In this document: positions 17,724-25,509 of the stretch, piece by piece | Layout of the letters: each line of letters begins with the position of its first letter | Numbering within the stretch: position 1 is the first letter of the stretch | Source of the DNA: Fidelibacterota bacterium | Lineage (GTDB): Bacteria; Fidelibacterota; Marinisomatia; SCGC-AAA003-L08; TS1B11 | Assembly (NCBI GenBank): GCA_020354025.1 | Contig: CP070638.1 | Coordinates: 517,523 to 581,522, forward strand | Length of the DNA stretch: 64,000 bases | Direction of reading: 5' to 3' | The notes under the pieces: model-generated | Told to the model about the DNA's origin: nothing | The model's database searches: none | Seen by the model: the letters and a program-made list of their open reading frames with translations, nothing else | Program-made: the position numbers and the translations under genes

Positions 17724-19177
17724 GAGAGCAGCGGGCAATGGAACCCAAAGAGAGAATGGCGATCCCCCGGCAGGAAATGCCGGAACAGAACCCGCAGAGG
17801 CGGAAGCACAATTATGACGAGGTGCCATACGGTTTCAGCGAAGAGACGGCCATCAGGGAGGCACAGCGCTGCCTGGCGTGCCCGAAACCCAAATGCGTGG
17901 AAGGCTGCCCGGTACTCATCGACATACCCGGCTTCGTCGAGCTCATCGAGGAGGGCAAGTTCGTCGAGGCCGCGAGGAAGCTGAAGGAGGAGAACTCCCT
18001 CCCGGCGGTGACCGGCCGGGTCTGCCCGCAGGAGACGCAGTGCGAGATCAAGTGCGTGGTCGGGAAGAAGGGGGAGCCGGTAAGCATAGGCCGGCTGGAA
18101 CGGTTCGCGGCCGACTTTGAGCGCCGGTCAGGCAAGATGGAGCTCCCCGATACCGCCCCTTCGACGGGTAAGAAGGTAGTGATCATCGGCTCGGGACCGG
18201 CGGGCCTGACGGTTGCCGGCGACCTAATCAAACTGGGGCACGAGGTAACCATCCTGGAGGCGCTGCACGAGCCCGGCGGCGTGCTGATGTACGGCATCCC
18301 GGAGTTCAGGCTGCCCAAGGAAGTCGTGCTGGCGGAGATAGAGTTCATAAAGGAGCTCGGTGTCGAGCTGCACCTGGACTATGTGGTGGGGAAGGCCATA
18401 TCCATCGACGAGCTATTAAAGAGGTACGATGCCGTTTTCCTCGGGACCGGCGCGGGTCTGCCGATGTTCATGCGAATTCCCGGCGAGAACCTGATTGGGG
18501 TTTATTCCGCTAACGAGTATCTTACCCGTTCGAACCTGATGAAGGCGTACCGCTTTCCTGAATACGCGACAGCGCCGATCCGGAGCAAGAAGGTGGTGAC
18601 GATAGGGGGCGGCAACGTGGCGATGGACTCGGCGCGGACGGCGCTCAGGCTGGGCGCGGAATCGACCATAGTATACCGGCGGAGCCGGAAGGAGATGCCA
18701 GCGAGGGCCGAGGAGATCCATCACGCCGAGGAAGAGGGCGTTGACATACACCTGCTGACGAACCCGAAGCGGATCATCGGTAACGACGAAGGGCGGGTGA
18801 CAGCCATCGAATGCCTGCGCATGGAGCTGGGCGAGCCGGACGACAGCGGTCGGCGGCGGCCGATACCGATCGAGGGCAGCGAGTTCATCATCGAGGCCGA
18901 TACGGTGATTCCCGCGCTGGGCAACCGGCCCAATCCCCTGATCGCGCAGACCACGCCCGACCTCGAGATGACGAAGTGGGGCACCATCGTGGTGGACGAG
19001 GATACCATGGGCACCTCCAAGAGGGGGGTCTTCGCGGGCGGGGACATCGTCAGCGGTGCGGCGACGGTGATCCTGGCAATGGGGCAGGGGAAGATCGCGG
19101 CCAAGGCCATCCACAATTACCTGGAAACGGGCCAGATGAAGCAAGTGAACGGGGAGTCTACGGCTGTGCCACTGTAG
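17720..19177 (+). CDS. NfnB/SudA/GltD-like NADPH-dependent FAD Fe-S oxidoreductase
   Basis: A 485-residue protein of the glutamate synthase small-subunit family. N-terminal cysteines for two [4Fe-4S] clusters appear as CLACPKPKCVEGC and CPQETQCEIKC. Two Rossmann dinucleotide sites follow: [12 protein letters not shown] near residue 153 (FAD) and VVTIGGGNVAMDSA near 292 (NADPH). Its start overlaps the NuoG-NfnA gene by four bases. Because the NfnA-like domain lies at the end of the preceding protein, this subunit is best read as its NfnB partner rather than a glutamate synthase subunit; no gltB is present. It is a paralogue of the GltD-like half of the NuoF fusion, so the operon encodes two such units. 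A terminator follows at 19218. Confidence 0.88.
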   Translation: MREQRAMEPKERMAIPRQEMPEQNPQRRKHNYDEVPYGFSEETAIREAQRCLACPKPKCVEGCPVLIDIPGFVELIEEGKFVEAARKLKEENSLPAVTGRVCPQETQCEIKCVVGKKGEPVSIGRLERFAADFERRSGKMELPDTAPSTGKKVVIIGSGPAGLTVAGDLIKLGHEVTILEALHEPGGVLMYGIPEFRLPKEVVLAEIEFIKELGVELHLDYVVGKAISIDELLKRYDAVFLGTGAGLPMFMRIPGENLIGVYSANEYLTRSNLMKAYRFPEYATAPIRSKKVVTIGGGNVAMDSARTALRLGAESTIVYRRSRKEMPARAEEIHHAEEEGVDIHLLTNPKRIIGNDEGRVTAIECLRMELGEPDDSGRRRPIPIEGSEFIIEADTVIPALGNRPNPLIAQTTPDLEMTKWGTIVVDEDTMGTSKRGVFAGGDIVSGAATVILAMGQGKIAAKAIHNYLETGQMKQVNGESTAVPL

Positions 19178-19217
19178 GTCTCAAATTTCAAAGAGCAAGA
19201 CGCAGAATGAAGATTGG

Positions 19218-19238
19218 CCCCGCTGGAGCGGGGTTTTT
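19218..19238 (+). terminator. Rho-independent terminator of the oxidoreductase operon
   Basis: CCCCGCT (19218-19224) pairs with AGCGGGG (19227-19233), effectively a CCCCGC stem with a TGGA loop, followed by five T residues. It lies 40 bases after the NfnB-like stop codon and cleanly closes the operon. Confidence 0.85.
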
Positions 19239-19642
19239 GCCATCCGTACAATGCCCCAGCCGGGCTGGGGCCCCAGGCTGCGCTGGGGTCCCAGTCCGGG
19301 CCGGAGCCCCGGGCCAGGCCGGAGCCCAGCTGCGCTATGAGGCATAGAAACCGCCACAAAATTCCGCAAAATCCCACCAAAATTCTGCACTCTGAAGTTT
19401 TTTCCCGACGACGGTCCGGGGAAAGCGCAAAAAGCGCGAAAAGCAAAGTTCAGAGCGCAGATAAGGCCATGAGCGGTGCCTATGCCCTGAGCTGCGCTCA
19501 TGGCCTGAGCGGTGCTCAGGGGGCGGTATGGCGGCAGCGTCAGCATAGGTCGTCCGCACCAAAAAGGGTACGGACGATATGATGGGGGCATTTGCATAGT
19601 GCCCGAATATAAGCAAGCGGCGGGGACTTGTCGTTCGCCTGA

Positions 19643-19667
19643 TGCGCCTGGTGCGCCTGGTGCGCGG
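19643..19667 (+). repeat. Tandem repeat of TGCGCCTGG (about 2.7 copies)
   Basis: TGCGCCTGG occurs at 19643-19651 and 19652-19660, with a partial copy after it. A related 26-base stretch at 23554-23579 matches 19645-19670 at 22 positions, so this is also part of a dispersed element. Confidence 0.7.
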
Positions 19668-19673
19668 AAAAAG

Positions 19674-19694
19674 TTTCAAGTTTCAAGTTTCAAG
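19674..19694 (+). repeat. Heptamer tandem repeat TTTCAAG x3
   Basis: Three perfect copies of TTTCAAG at 19674, 19681 and 19688. A different heptamer repeat with the same period occurs at 41059-41086. These look like simple-sequence intergenic repeats. Confidence 0.8.
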
Positions 19695-19774
19695 TTCCTA
19701 GTTGCTGGTTTCGTGTTGCCGGGTGCCTGCGAATAATTTTGATCACCCATCAAAGCTTTACTTTAGGGCCCCCG

Positions 19775-19818
19775 GCGGCTGAAACCTGTTGAAGGGGCGC
19801 AATTCAAGCTATACATTT
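19775..19818 (+). repeat. Dispersed intergenic repeat, copy 1
   Basis: Contains GAAACCTGTTGAAGGG, then after a four-base variable part AATTCA and TATACATT. The 16-base core is identical in copy 3 (30564-30614) and one base different in copy 2 (21396-21442). It lies about 250 bases upstream of the membrane hydrolase gene at 20071. Confidence 0.8.
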
Positions 19819-20070
19819 GACCGTTAGTAGTAATCATCACGTCGGGTGGTGGATCGATGCGCGTCTCGATTGACCAGGAGCCTGAGCAGTCAGGCCCGCA
19901 ATGATCCAAGACAGTCCTACAGACACGGTCAATCACGGCCGTAACCGACGCACGGAGCGCAGGCAAGTCCAGCGGCCGAGCCATCACCACGGCCAAGCGA
20001 ACCAGAGAAACCGGGAGGGAAGGGGGACATCACCGCCACAGGCAGCTGCTGACTCAAGGGGGGTCAAAAG

Positions 20071-21354
20071 ATGAATACAGAGATAGAAACAAACGATGAT
20101 GAGCGCGACGCAATCATTTTCCTACCAGGGTTGTCAAGCGGAGGGAACGAGATCTGCGCGGACGGGGCGGCCCATCGCCTAGCGATAGCCTTAGACCGTA
20201 ACGCCAAGAGCGGGTCGGCGAAGTTTCTAGTTAGCGAGGGGCACGACATCAGCGATATGGATGAGTTCCAGAGCCGCAAGTTAACGATCGTCAGAGAGGA
20301 GGCTGACGGCACGGACCGGCCGGTGGTCGATGTGTACGGCCTTGACTACCGCCAGGCCCTCCGAGAGAAATACGAAGGCCGGAAACCGATCCTTCAAGCC
20401 CTGCACATATTTTCGCTGCTGATAATACTACTACCCCGGTATATCTGGTCGCTCCACCACAAGCAGAAGAGCCTGGGAGAGAAGCTGATGATCCTGCTTA
20501 TCTCAGGCGGGCTTTTCATACTGGCGGTCTACATGATGATCGTGATCACCACGACGATCGGTACCAGTGTCCGGATGGTTGGGACAGCCTTGTACCCTGA
20601 ACGGGCAGCAGGAGTGGAGGAGAACGGGGGGCTGGAGCTGGAGCAGGTCCTGGACGAGGGATTCCACAGCGTGCTCTTTCCGATCCAGATGATCATAGTC
20701 ATCATAACGGGGCTAGGCCTGCTGTCCAAACGGAGCATCAAGCAGATCATCACCGAGTTCAGTATCGAGTATGCCAGCGTGATCGATTATTTGTCCAACG
20801 ACGCCCAGAAAGCCAAAATCGTGGGCCAATTTGCGCAGTTGCTGGAGGCAATCACCGAGTCAGAGACCCGGTACCGGAAAATCCAGGTACTGGCGTTCAG
20901 TTTTGGTTCGATCATCGCCATTGACGGCATCTTTCAGCGCGTGGAGCCAGCCAAGCGCTTCGAGCGCATCGATACCCTGATCACGGTCGGATCACCCTTC
21001 GATGTCGTCCGGTTGTTCTGGCCAACTTACTTCGATAACCGGCGCAGTGCAGGCGGAAAGGCACCGCACTGGCTGAACGTATATTCGCCGGACGATGTAT
21101 TTTCGTCCAACTTTCGGAATGACAGGACCTTAGAGAAGTCATCCGAAGCGGGCGTGCGAACCGACAGCGATATGCTCAAACCGGAGAACATGATATTCGC
21201 CTGGACCACGGGCACCCGCCGGGACAATTTTCTCGAGCGCCTGTTCCGGCTTCCCACCCTGCACACGGCATACTGGGGCGGTTCCGTCGTTGCGGAGAGT
21301 TTTCTCGGACAGGTGACGAGGACGCTATACGCGGACGAAGCTATTCTAGCATAA
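20071..21354 (+). CDS. Membrane-associated alpha/beta-hydrolase-like protein
   Basis: A 427-residue protein with a soluble N-terminal part, two or three hydrophobic helices between about residues 112-175 and 205-222, and a C-terminal part resembling lipases. The elbow VLAFSFGSIIAIDGI has the nucleophile pattern, followed by DTLITVGSPFDVVRLFW and VYSPDDVFSS, which may hold the acid residue, and HTAYWGG for the histidine. I do not recognise a named family. It is an isolated gene in a repeat-rich region, preceded by copy 1 of the dispersed repeat. A hydrolytic role at the membrane is an inference from the motif order. Confidence 0.55.
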   Translation: MNTEIETNDDERDAIIFLPGLSSGGNEICADGAAHRLAIALDRNAKSGSAKFLVSEGHDISDMDEFQSRKLTIVREEADGTDRPVVDVYGLDYRQALREKYEGRKPILQALHIFSLLIILLPRYIWSLHHKQKSLGEKLMILLISGGLFILAVYMMIVITTTIGTSVRMVGTALYPERAAGVEENGGLELEQVLDEGFHSVLFPIQMIIVIITGLGLLSKRSIKQIITEFSIEYASVIDYLSNDAQKAKIVGQFAQLLEAITESETRYRKIQVLAFSFGSIIAIDGIFQRVEPAKRFERIDTLITVGSPFDVVRLFWPTYFDNRRSAGGKAPHWLNVYSPDDVFSSNFRNDRTLEKSSEAGVRTDSDMLKPENMIFAWTTGTRRDNFLERLFRLPTLHTAYWGGSVVAESFLGQVTRTLYADEAILA

Positions 21355-21395
21355 AGAGGTTCGAGCGGATAAGGTGCCGGTGCCACACTAACCAG

Positions 21396-21442
21396 CCGCG
21401 ACCGAAACCAGTTGAAGGGGCGCTGATCCGGGTTTTACATTA
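21396..21442 (+). repeat. Dispersed intergenic repeat, copy 2
   Basis: Contains CGAAACCAGTTGAAGGGGCG, then after a variable part GGGTTTTACATT. Compared with copies 1 and 3 there is one change in the core and several in the second half. It ends 80 bases before the SASA-esterase gene. Confidence 0.75.
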
Positions 21443-21521
21443 TCCGGGCATCAAACAGGCGGAAGCCAGCCGGCCTGAAGGCCGCAGCCGTCAATCAACA
21501 GGCAAAGAGGGAGGACGCGGA

Positions 21522-22451
21522 ATGAACAGGTCCATCGGAACATGGATAGCGCTATGTTTCCTGGCGGCGCTGCTGTGGCATGAGACCGCCGAGGCCAAGG
21601 AGTACAAGTTGTATTTCCTCGGCGGGCAGTCCAACATGGACGGCTACGGATATATCGAGGAGCTGCCCGCAGAGATCAACCAGAACGTCGCGGGGGTATA
21701 TATATTCCACGGCAATACCGCTCCCGACGGCGCCGCGGCCGATGGGCGCGGTATCTGGGCCGAGCTGAGACCGGGCCACGGTGCGGGATTCAAATCCGAC
21801 GGAATGACAAACACGTACTCGGACCGTTTCGGCGTGGAGCTGACCTTCGCAAGGCGGCTGCGCGAGCTTGATCCCGAGTCGAACATCGCGATCATCAAGT
21901 ACTCCCGGGGCGGCACCTCGATTGACACGGCCGCCGCTGGTAATCACGGCTGCTGGGAGATCGATTTCGAGGGCGGGACCGGCGCCGGGCAGGGCGTTAA
22001 CCAGTACGACCACTTCCGGGCGACGGTCAGGCAGGCAGCGGCACTGCGCGACATCGACTGGGACGGGGACCTGGACAGGCTAACGCCGGCGGGGATCGTC
22101 TGGATGCAGGGCGAGAGCGATGCCTACTACACCGAGGAGATCGCCTGCCGGTACCAGGATAACCTCAAGCGCCTGATGGACCAGATACGAGTGGTATTCG
22201 GCGCGGACGAGATGGCTGTCGTCATCGGGCGAATCTCCGATTCGGGCAAGGATGACGACGGGAAGCTCTGGGACCACGGCGAGATAGTCCGGGACGCTCA
22301 GGCGGCCTTCGTCGAGGCCGACGGACACGCGGCCCTCGTGACAGAGACCGACAGCTACGGGTACTCCGACCCGTGGCACTACGACACCCCAGGCTACATA
22401 GACCTGGGCCGGCGATTCGCGGAGGCAATGCTGGACCTGCAACCGCAATAG
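21522..22451 (+). CDS. Secreted SASA-domain carbohydrate esterase (sialate O-acetylesterase-like)
   Basis: The 309-residue protein has a signal peptide (ending near ETAEAKE) and then a SGNH-type esterase domain of the SASA family. GGQSNMDGYG carries the catalytic serine, IVWMQGESDAYY is the conserved block III, and DPWHYDTPGY provides the Asp-x-x-His pair. These enzymes remove acetyl groups from sugars of glycans or plant/algal polysaccharides. A GH16 glycosidase gene lies 5 kb downstream in the same accessory block, consistent with polysaccharide use. A GGGAGG-type site precedes the ATG. The exact substrate cannot be told. Confidence 0.85.
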   Translation: MNRSIGTWIALCFLAALLWHETAEAKEYKLYFLGGQSNMDGYGYIEELPAEINQNVAGVYIFHGNTAPDGAAADGRGIWAELRPGHGAGFKSDGMTNTYSDRFGVELTFARRLRELDPESNIAIIKYSRGGTSIDTAAAGNHGCWEIDFEGGTGAGQGVNQYDHFRATVRQAAALRDIDWDGDLDRLTPAGIVWMQGESDAYYTEEIACRYQDNLKRLMDQIRVVFGADEMAVVIGRISDSGKDDDGKLWDHGEIVRDAQAAFVEADGHAALVTETDSYGYSDPWHYDTPGYIDLGRRFAEAMLDLQPQ

Positions 22452-22463
22452 CGCCGGCCAGCG

Positions 22464-22877
22464 GTGACCAGAGCACACAAGGTCCGCAACATCTGCTTCA
22501 CCCTGCTGGGGGCGGCGGCGCTGGTACTGAAGGAGCAATACACCGGGCCCCTTGAAGGGATCATCTACAGCTATGGCGGCAACGTCAGCGCCTCGTTCGC
22601 CGTATACTTCATAGCCGGAATCCTGACCTACCAACTGAGGCCCAGCAAGCTACTCGCCGCGGCAGTCGCGCTGCTGGTGGTGGAGCTGTTCGAGGCCCTG
22701 GACGGGTTCGGGGTGATGGCGAACGTGTATGACCGGGCCGACTTCGCGGCCAACGCGGTGGGGACCGGGCTGGCGCTAGCGGTCGATGCGGCGGTGAGTG
22801 GGATCAGTGCCCGCAGGTCCGAGCGGGGTGAGCGAAGCGATGCGGGGGAGGGAGAGCAGCCAGCCGCCGGAGGATGA
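22464..22877 (+). CDS. Small multi-pass membrane protein (VanZ-like, tentative)
   Basis: A 137-residue protein starting at a GTG, 12 bases after the esterase stop. It has about four hydrophobic segments; ELFEALDGFGVMAN followed by DFAANAVGTGLAL recalls the conserved part of VanZ-like and DUF2809-like membrane proteins. Its last 25 residues (Arg/Glu/Gly-rich) are encoded by GC-rich repeat-like DNA, suggesting that the 3' end reads into an intergenic repeat. Function unknown. Confidence 0.5.
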   Translation: MTRAHKVRNICFTLLGAAALVLKEQYTGPLEGIIYSYGGNVSASFAVYFIAGILTYQLRPSKLLAAAVALLVVELFEALDGFGVMANVYDRADFAANAVGTGLALAVDAAVSGISARRSERGERSDAGEGEQPAAGG

Positions 22878-22962
22878 CAAGAGAGTGGCGGCGGGCGCGT
22901 GCACTGAATAGTGCGTATATTCCACGGCGCTGTACCCAAGGATAAGCAATGAGGATCAAGAA

Positions 22963-23172
22963 ATGCTAAAGAGCAATATCAACAGGACTCTACTATATGT
23001 TGCCGTACTGATCGCTCTCGTGAACGCGATAATAAGCATCGCTAATGTAATCGAAGACGGAGCGATAGCGCGAAGAATTATTCCCGCAGTGTGCTGGAGC
23101 CTGGGAGCGATATTCTGGAGCGTCCCGCTTTTCAGAAAATCCAGAAAAGGCAGCAATACTGCCGATGAGTGA
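22963..23172 (+). CDS. Small two-helix membrane protein, unknown
   Basis: A 69-residue protein with two hydrophobic helices (about residues 10-28 and 38-57) and a basic tail. A GAGGA stretch eight bases before the ATG supports translation. No family recognised. It could be a genuine small membrane protein of the accessory region. Confidence 0.45.
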   Translation: MLKSNINRTLLYVAVLIALVNAIISIANVIEDGAIARRIIPAVCWSLGAIFWSVPLFRKSRKGSNTADE

Positions 23173-24072
23173 ACTCATCCCCTATTCGACTTCTCTTTCG
23201 TCGTCGCTCAGTGCAGGCTCTCACTGCGTGTCGCTCCCTCTCCCCGCCTTCTGCGGGACAAGCTTAGAAATATAGGGGGAAGAGTGCCGGGTCCTCGGCT
23301 TAAAATCCCGCATTCTGCCCCGCCGTTGGCGGGATTCAGGAGCGGGACTGGCGGAAACCACTCACCCTCCCGACGCAAGGTCGGGTCGGGGTAGGCTTGA
23401 GAGAGGGGGAAGAAAGCAGCGATGTGTCAAGAATATTCTAATCGTCAAGCCGCAAGTAGCGCATATGGTGATTATTAATTACCCCTCATACTTTCCTTCT
23501 CCCCGGGGGAGAATGAACTACGGAAAGGGGCATCCCCGAGAAGGATTGTACTTCACCTGGTGCGCTAGGTACGCGGAAACAGCGGTCAGCCATCAGCTAA
23601 GGGTAATGTCTCCCTGAGCTCCATAGAAGGACTGGAAGGGAGTGGCCTTCTCACCCGGCTACATAATAATTGCACAGAGCTAGCTACCGACAATTGCGTA
23701 CGGAAGACAACATAAAAGCTGGGCTGGGAGGGAATATCGTCGAACAGGACTATATCAGAGAATTTTAAAAAGGGGGGAGAGAAAGCAGGAATAAGGCCGG
23801 AATAGGGAAGGATAACAACAGACTATTAGCTCCCTAACCTATGAGCCGGATGACGAGGTGAAGAGACAACAGGATACAAGTGGGTAGGGATAGATTTAAA
23901 TAAGAAGTACATATATAAAACTACTGAAAGCAAGATGCAGCAAAGCGGATAAGATGTAATCTTTAATCGTGAAATCCGCAATATTTTTCGTAACTTATTA
24001 TTAAGAACATCAGAGCTCCACCCAGTAGCTCAGAATAGTTAATAACAGATAATGCTTAAGACTCTGTAAATT
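23173..24072. other. Non-coding region with palindromic repeats
   Basis: About 900 bases without a gene. The left half holds GC-rich hairpins, such as CCCGAC/GTCGGG at 23369-23385 and a repeat at 23318-23350. The right half (from about 23700) becomes AT-rich and leads into the AT-rich three-gene cassette. No tRNA, rRNA or CRISPR structure was seen. Confidence 0.6.
23318..23350 (+). repeat. GC-rich palindrome-containing intergenic repeat, copy A
   Basis: This 33-base stretch begins CCCCGCCGTTGGCGGG, itself an inverted repeat, and continues through CAGGAGCGGGACTG. It is identical at 32 of 33 positions to 25831-25863. Such near-identical copies 2.5 kb apart flank the AT-rich cassette. Confidence 0.85.
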
Positions 24073-24690
24073 ATGCCTTTAGAACTACCAAGTTTTATCA
24101 ACACTAAATGTGTGGGTATAACAGCATGTGCCACTATCGAGCTAGAAGACAATGAGTTAGCTGAGGGCCTTAAGGACCCAATGGAGATGACGGCCTTATA
24201 CGAGATAGATGGAAAGGCGGTAATTATACATGTACATACTGGGAAAGCAGGAGAGAGCCACCTTCATATAGATTGCGTCCTTTCCTCTTATTACGATGAG
24301 GAACCGAAACAAAAGGAAATGAACACTATCGATGAGGTATCAGCTTTCATCTTAAAACTAGCGGGTTCTAGCGTAGCTATCGGTACAATTGGTGGTTTTA
24401 TCGTTCCTCTTAATGAGCTCCCGGAGCATGGTACTATACGCTCTCTCTCAGCAGAAAAACGAACAGGAGACATGTCCATCACGCTCACAGGTGCAAAACT
24501 GGCAATAACAGGGGCACCAATAGAGAGGGTAGAATGGGAAATATTTGAAAACAAAGAGCATGTATTTATCGCTATATATAGCAACAAAGCAGAAATACTT
24601 GATGAACAGTATTTAACCAGGGTAGCTGAATGGGTGGAAGCCCAATTTTACCTCTTCATCAAAGGACAAACTTCCCATGATAAAACCTGA
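24073..24690 (+). CDS. Hypothetical protein, first gene of the AT-rich cassette
   Basis: A 205-residue protein of unrecognised family, predicted cytosolic, with alternating strands in the C-terminal half (EWEIFENKEHVFIAIYSNKA) and no signal peptide. No clear ribosome-binding site precedes the ATG, so the true start may differ. It overlaps the next gene by 14 bases, and codons are more AT-rich than in flanking genes, indicating a different origin. Together with the two following genes it forms a compact unit. Confidence 0.6.
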   Translation: MPLELPSFINTKCVGITACATIELEDNELAEGLKDPMEMTALYEIDGKAVIIHVHTGKAGESHLHIDCVLSSYYDEEPKQKEMNTIDEVSAFILKLAGSSVAIGTIGGFIVPLNELPEHGTIRSLSAEKRTGDMSITLTGAKLAITGAPIERVEWEIFENKEHVFIAIYSNKAEILDEQYLTRVAEWVEAQFYLFIKGQTSHDKT

Positions 24691-25231
24691 ACACAGAATT
24701 CCCTTTACATGCGGGATTGAAAAGAAATCGTGGCCTAGGGGGGAAGATTTATTTATAAGTGCTGCGACAGGCCAAGTACGCGTTCTTAAGGAAGAAATCA
24801 CCGCTAGCTGGGAAAATACCATGCCCCAACTGGTACAGGACTGGAAGGACACTATACTGAGTATCTGGCAATCAACTTTTAAAATTGAAGCTTTAACTCA
24901 AGAAGTCTTGCTGTTGAAGGACCGAATCACGCGGCTAGAAACAGAGTCCCCTGCAATTGTTCCAATAGATTCCCTTGAACCAGATACATACGAAATAATT
25001 AAGACGATCCACGCCGTTGTTCGACTGGAAGGAAATGAGTTCACTGCAACCTTCTATGATGCCAATATAAGCGCAAGCGGAGACACTGACGGAGAAGCAG
25101 TTATCAATTTAAAGGACATGATCATTGGTACATTTGAAATACTATCAGCTCATGAAAGGATGGCTTTGGCACCAAGCCTTGATAGACAGCTTCAGGTACT
25201 TAGCTCATTCATACGAGAAAAAGACAAATAG
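24677..25231 (+). CDS. Hypothetical protein with coiled coil and HicB-like C-terminal region
   Basis: A 184-residue protein. Residues about 68-92 form a short coiled coil (IEALTQEVLLLKDRITRLE). The C-terminal part, with EFTATFYDANISASGDTDGE then AVINLKDMI, has the strand-strand-helix pattern of HicB antitoxin folds (substrate-like strand, G-x-T/D-x-x-E-A, helix). AAAGGA precedes the ATG. The gene overlaps both neighbours, and the next one resembles a HicA-type toxin. An antitoxin role is an inference from pattern and position only. Confidence 0.45.
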   Translation: MIKPEHRIPFTCGIEKKSWPRGEDLFISAATGQVRVLKEEITASWENTMPQLVQDWKDTILSIWQSTFKIEALTQEVLLLKDRITRLETESPAIVPIDSLEPDTYEIIKTIHAVVRLEGNEFTATFYDANISASGDTDGEAVINLKDMIIGTFEILSAHERMALAPSLDRQLQVLSSFIREKDK

Positions 25232-25509
25232 TGGCTATAATAACAAAAGAACTTGCACTTAAAATTGCCAAGAAACTTCAAGCTGAAGTGAAAGTGCGAA
25301 AGGGCAGTCCCCACGATATGGCAACTATATACCATGAGGGGAGACTCATTGCTCTCTTTGGAATTCGTCGTGGTTCACGCAAGGATTTAGGCCATGATCA
25401 TGTACCTAGAAATATATACCTTAGCCCTCATAATGCTCGCCTCCTCGGCCAATGCCCATTATCGAGGGAGGAGTGGCTACAACAACTCGTTGACAGGGGG
25501 CTGATATAA
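25231..25509 (+). CDS. Small basic protein, possible HicA-like toxin
   Basis: A 92-residue protein starting at GTG, one base overlapping the stop of the preceding gene. It begins with a helix (ITKELALKIAKKLQAEV), then VRKGSPHDMATIYHEGR, then a basic loop RRGSRKDLGHDHVPRNIYLS and a final helix. A small beta-rich core with a histidine after a Gly-Ser pair recalls HicA mRNA interferases. The conserved-looking GSRKD-GHDHVP stretch probably marks its own family. The toxin call is tentative; that it is a real, cotranscribed gene is more certain. Confidence 0.5.
   Translation: MAIITKELALKIAKKLQAEVKVRKGSPHDMATIYHEGRLIALFGIRRGSRKDLGHDHVPRNIYLSPHNARLLGQCPLSREEWLQQLVDRGLI

Larger units (their letters stand above)
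19239..20070. other. Non-coding, repeat-rich region at the entry to the accessory block
   Basis: About 830 bases without a credible gene. The left part (19253-19335) is very GC-rich and made of overlapping short inverted repeats of the CCAGCCGGGCTGG type. Another self-similar part occurs around 19474-19522 (variants of GAGCGGTGC and GAGCTGCGC). Two short tandem repeats and the first copy of a dispersed repeat follow. Open frames here run through these repeats and look spurious. Confidence 0.6.

Noticed and set aside
11688-19177. Respiratory complex I or a bifurcating [FeFe]-hydrogenase
   Set aside because: No membrane Nuo subunits are present and the NuoG-like protein lacks the hydrogenase H-cluster motifs, while Nfn-type domains are present.
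17720-19177. Glutamate synthase small subunit (gltD)
   Set aside because: No large subunit gene is present and the upstream protein ends in the NfnA partner domain, so NfnB is the better reading.
19214-19679. Several overlapping small open frames on both strands after the operon terminator
   Set aside because: They read through palindromic and tandem repeats, have low-complexity products and no ribosome-binding sites.
19643-19694. Possible CRISPR-like tandem repeats
   Set aside because: Units are 7-9 bases and directly adjacent, with no unique spacers and no cas genes in the window.
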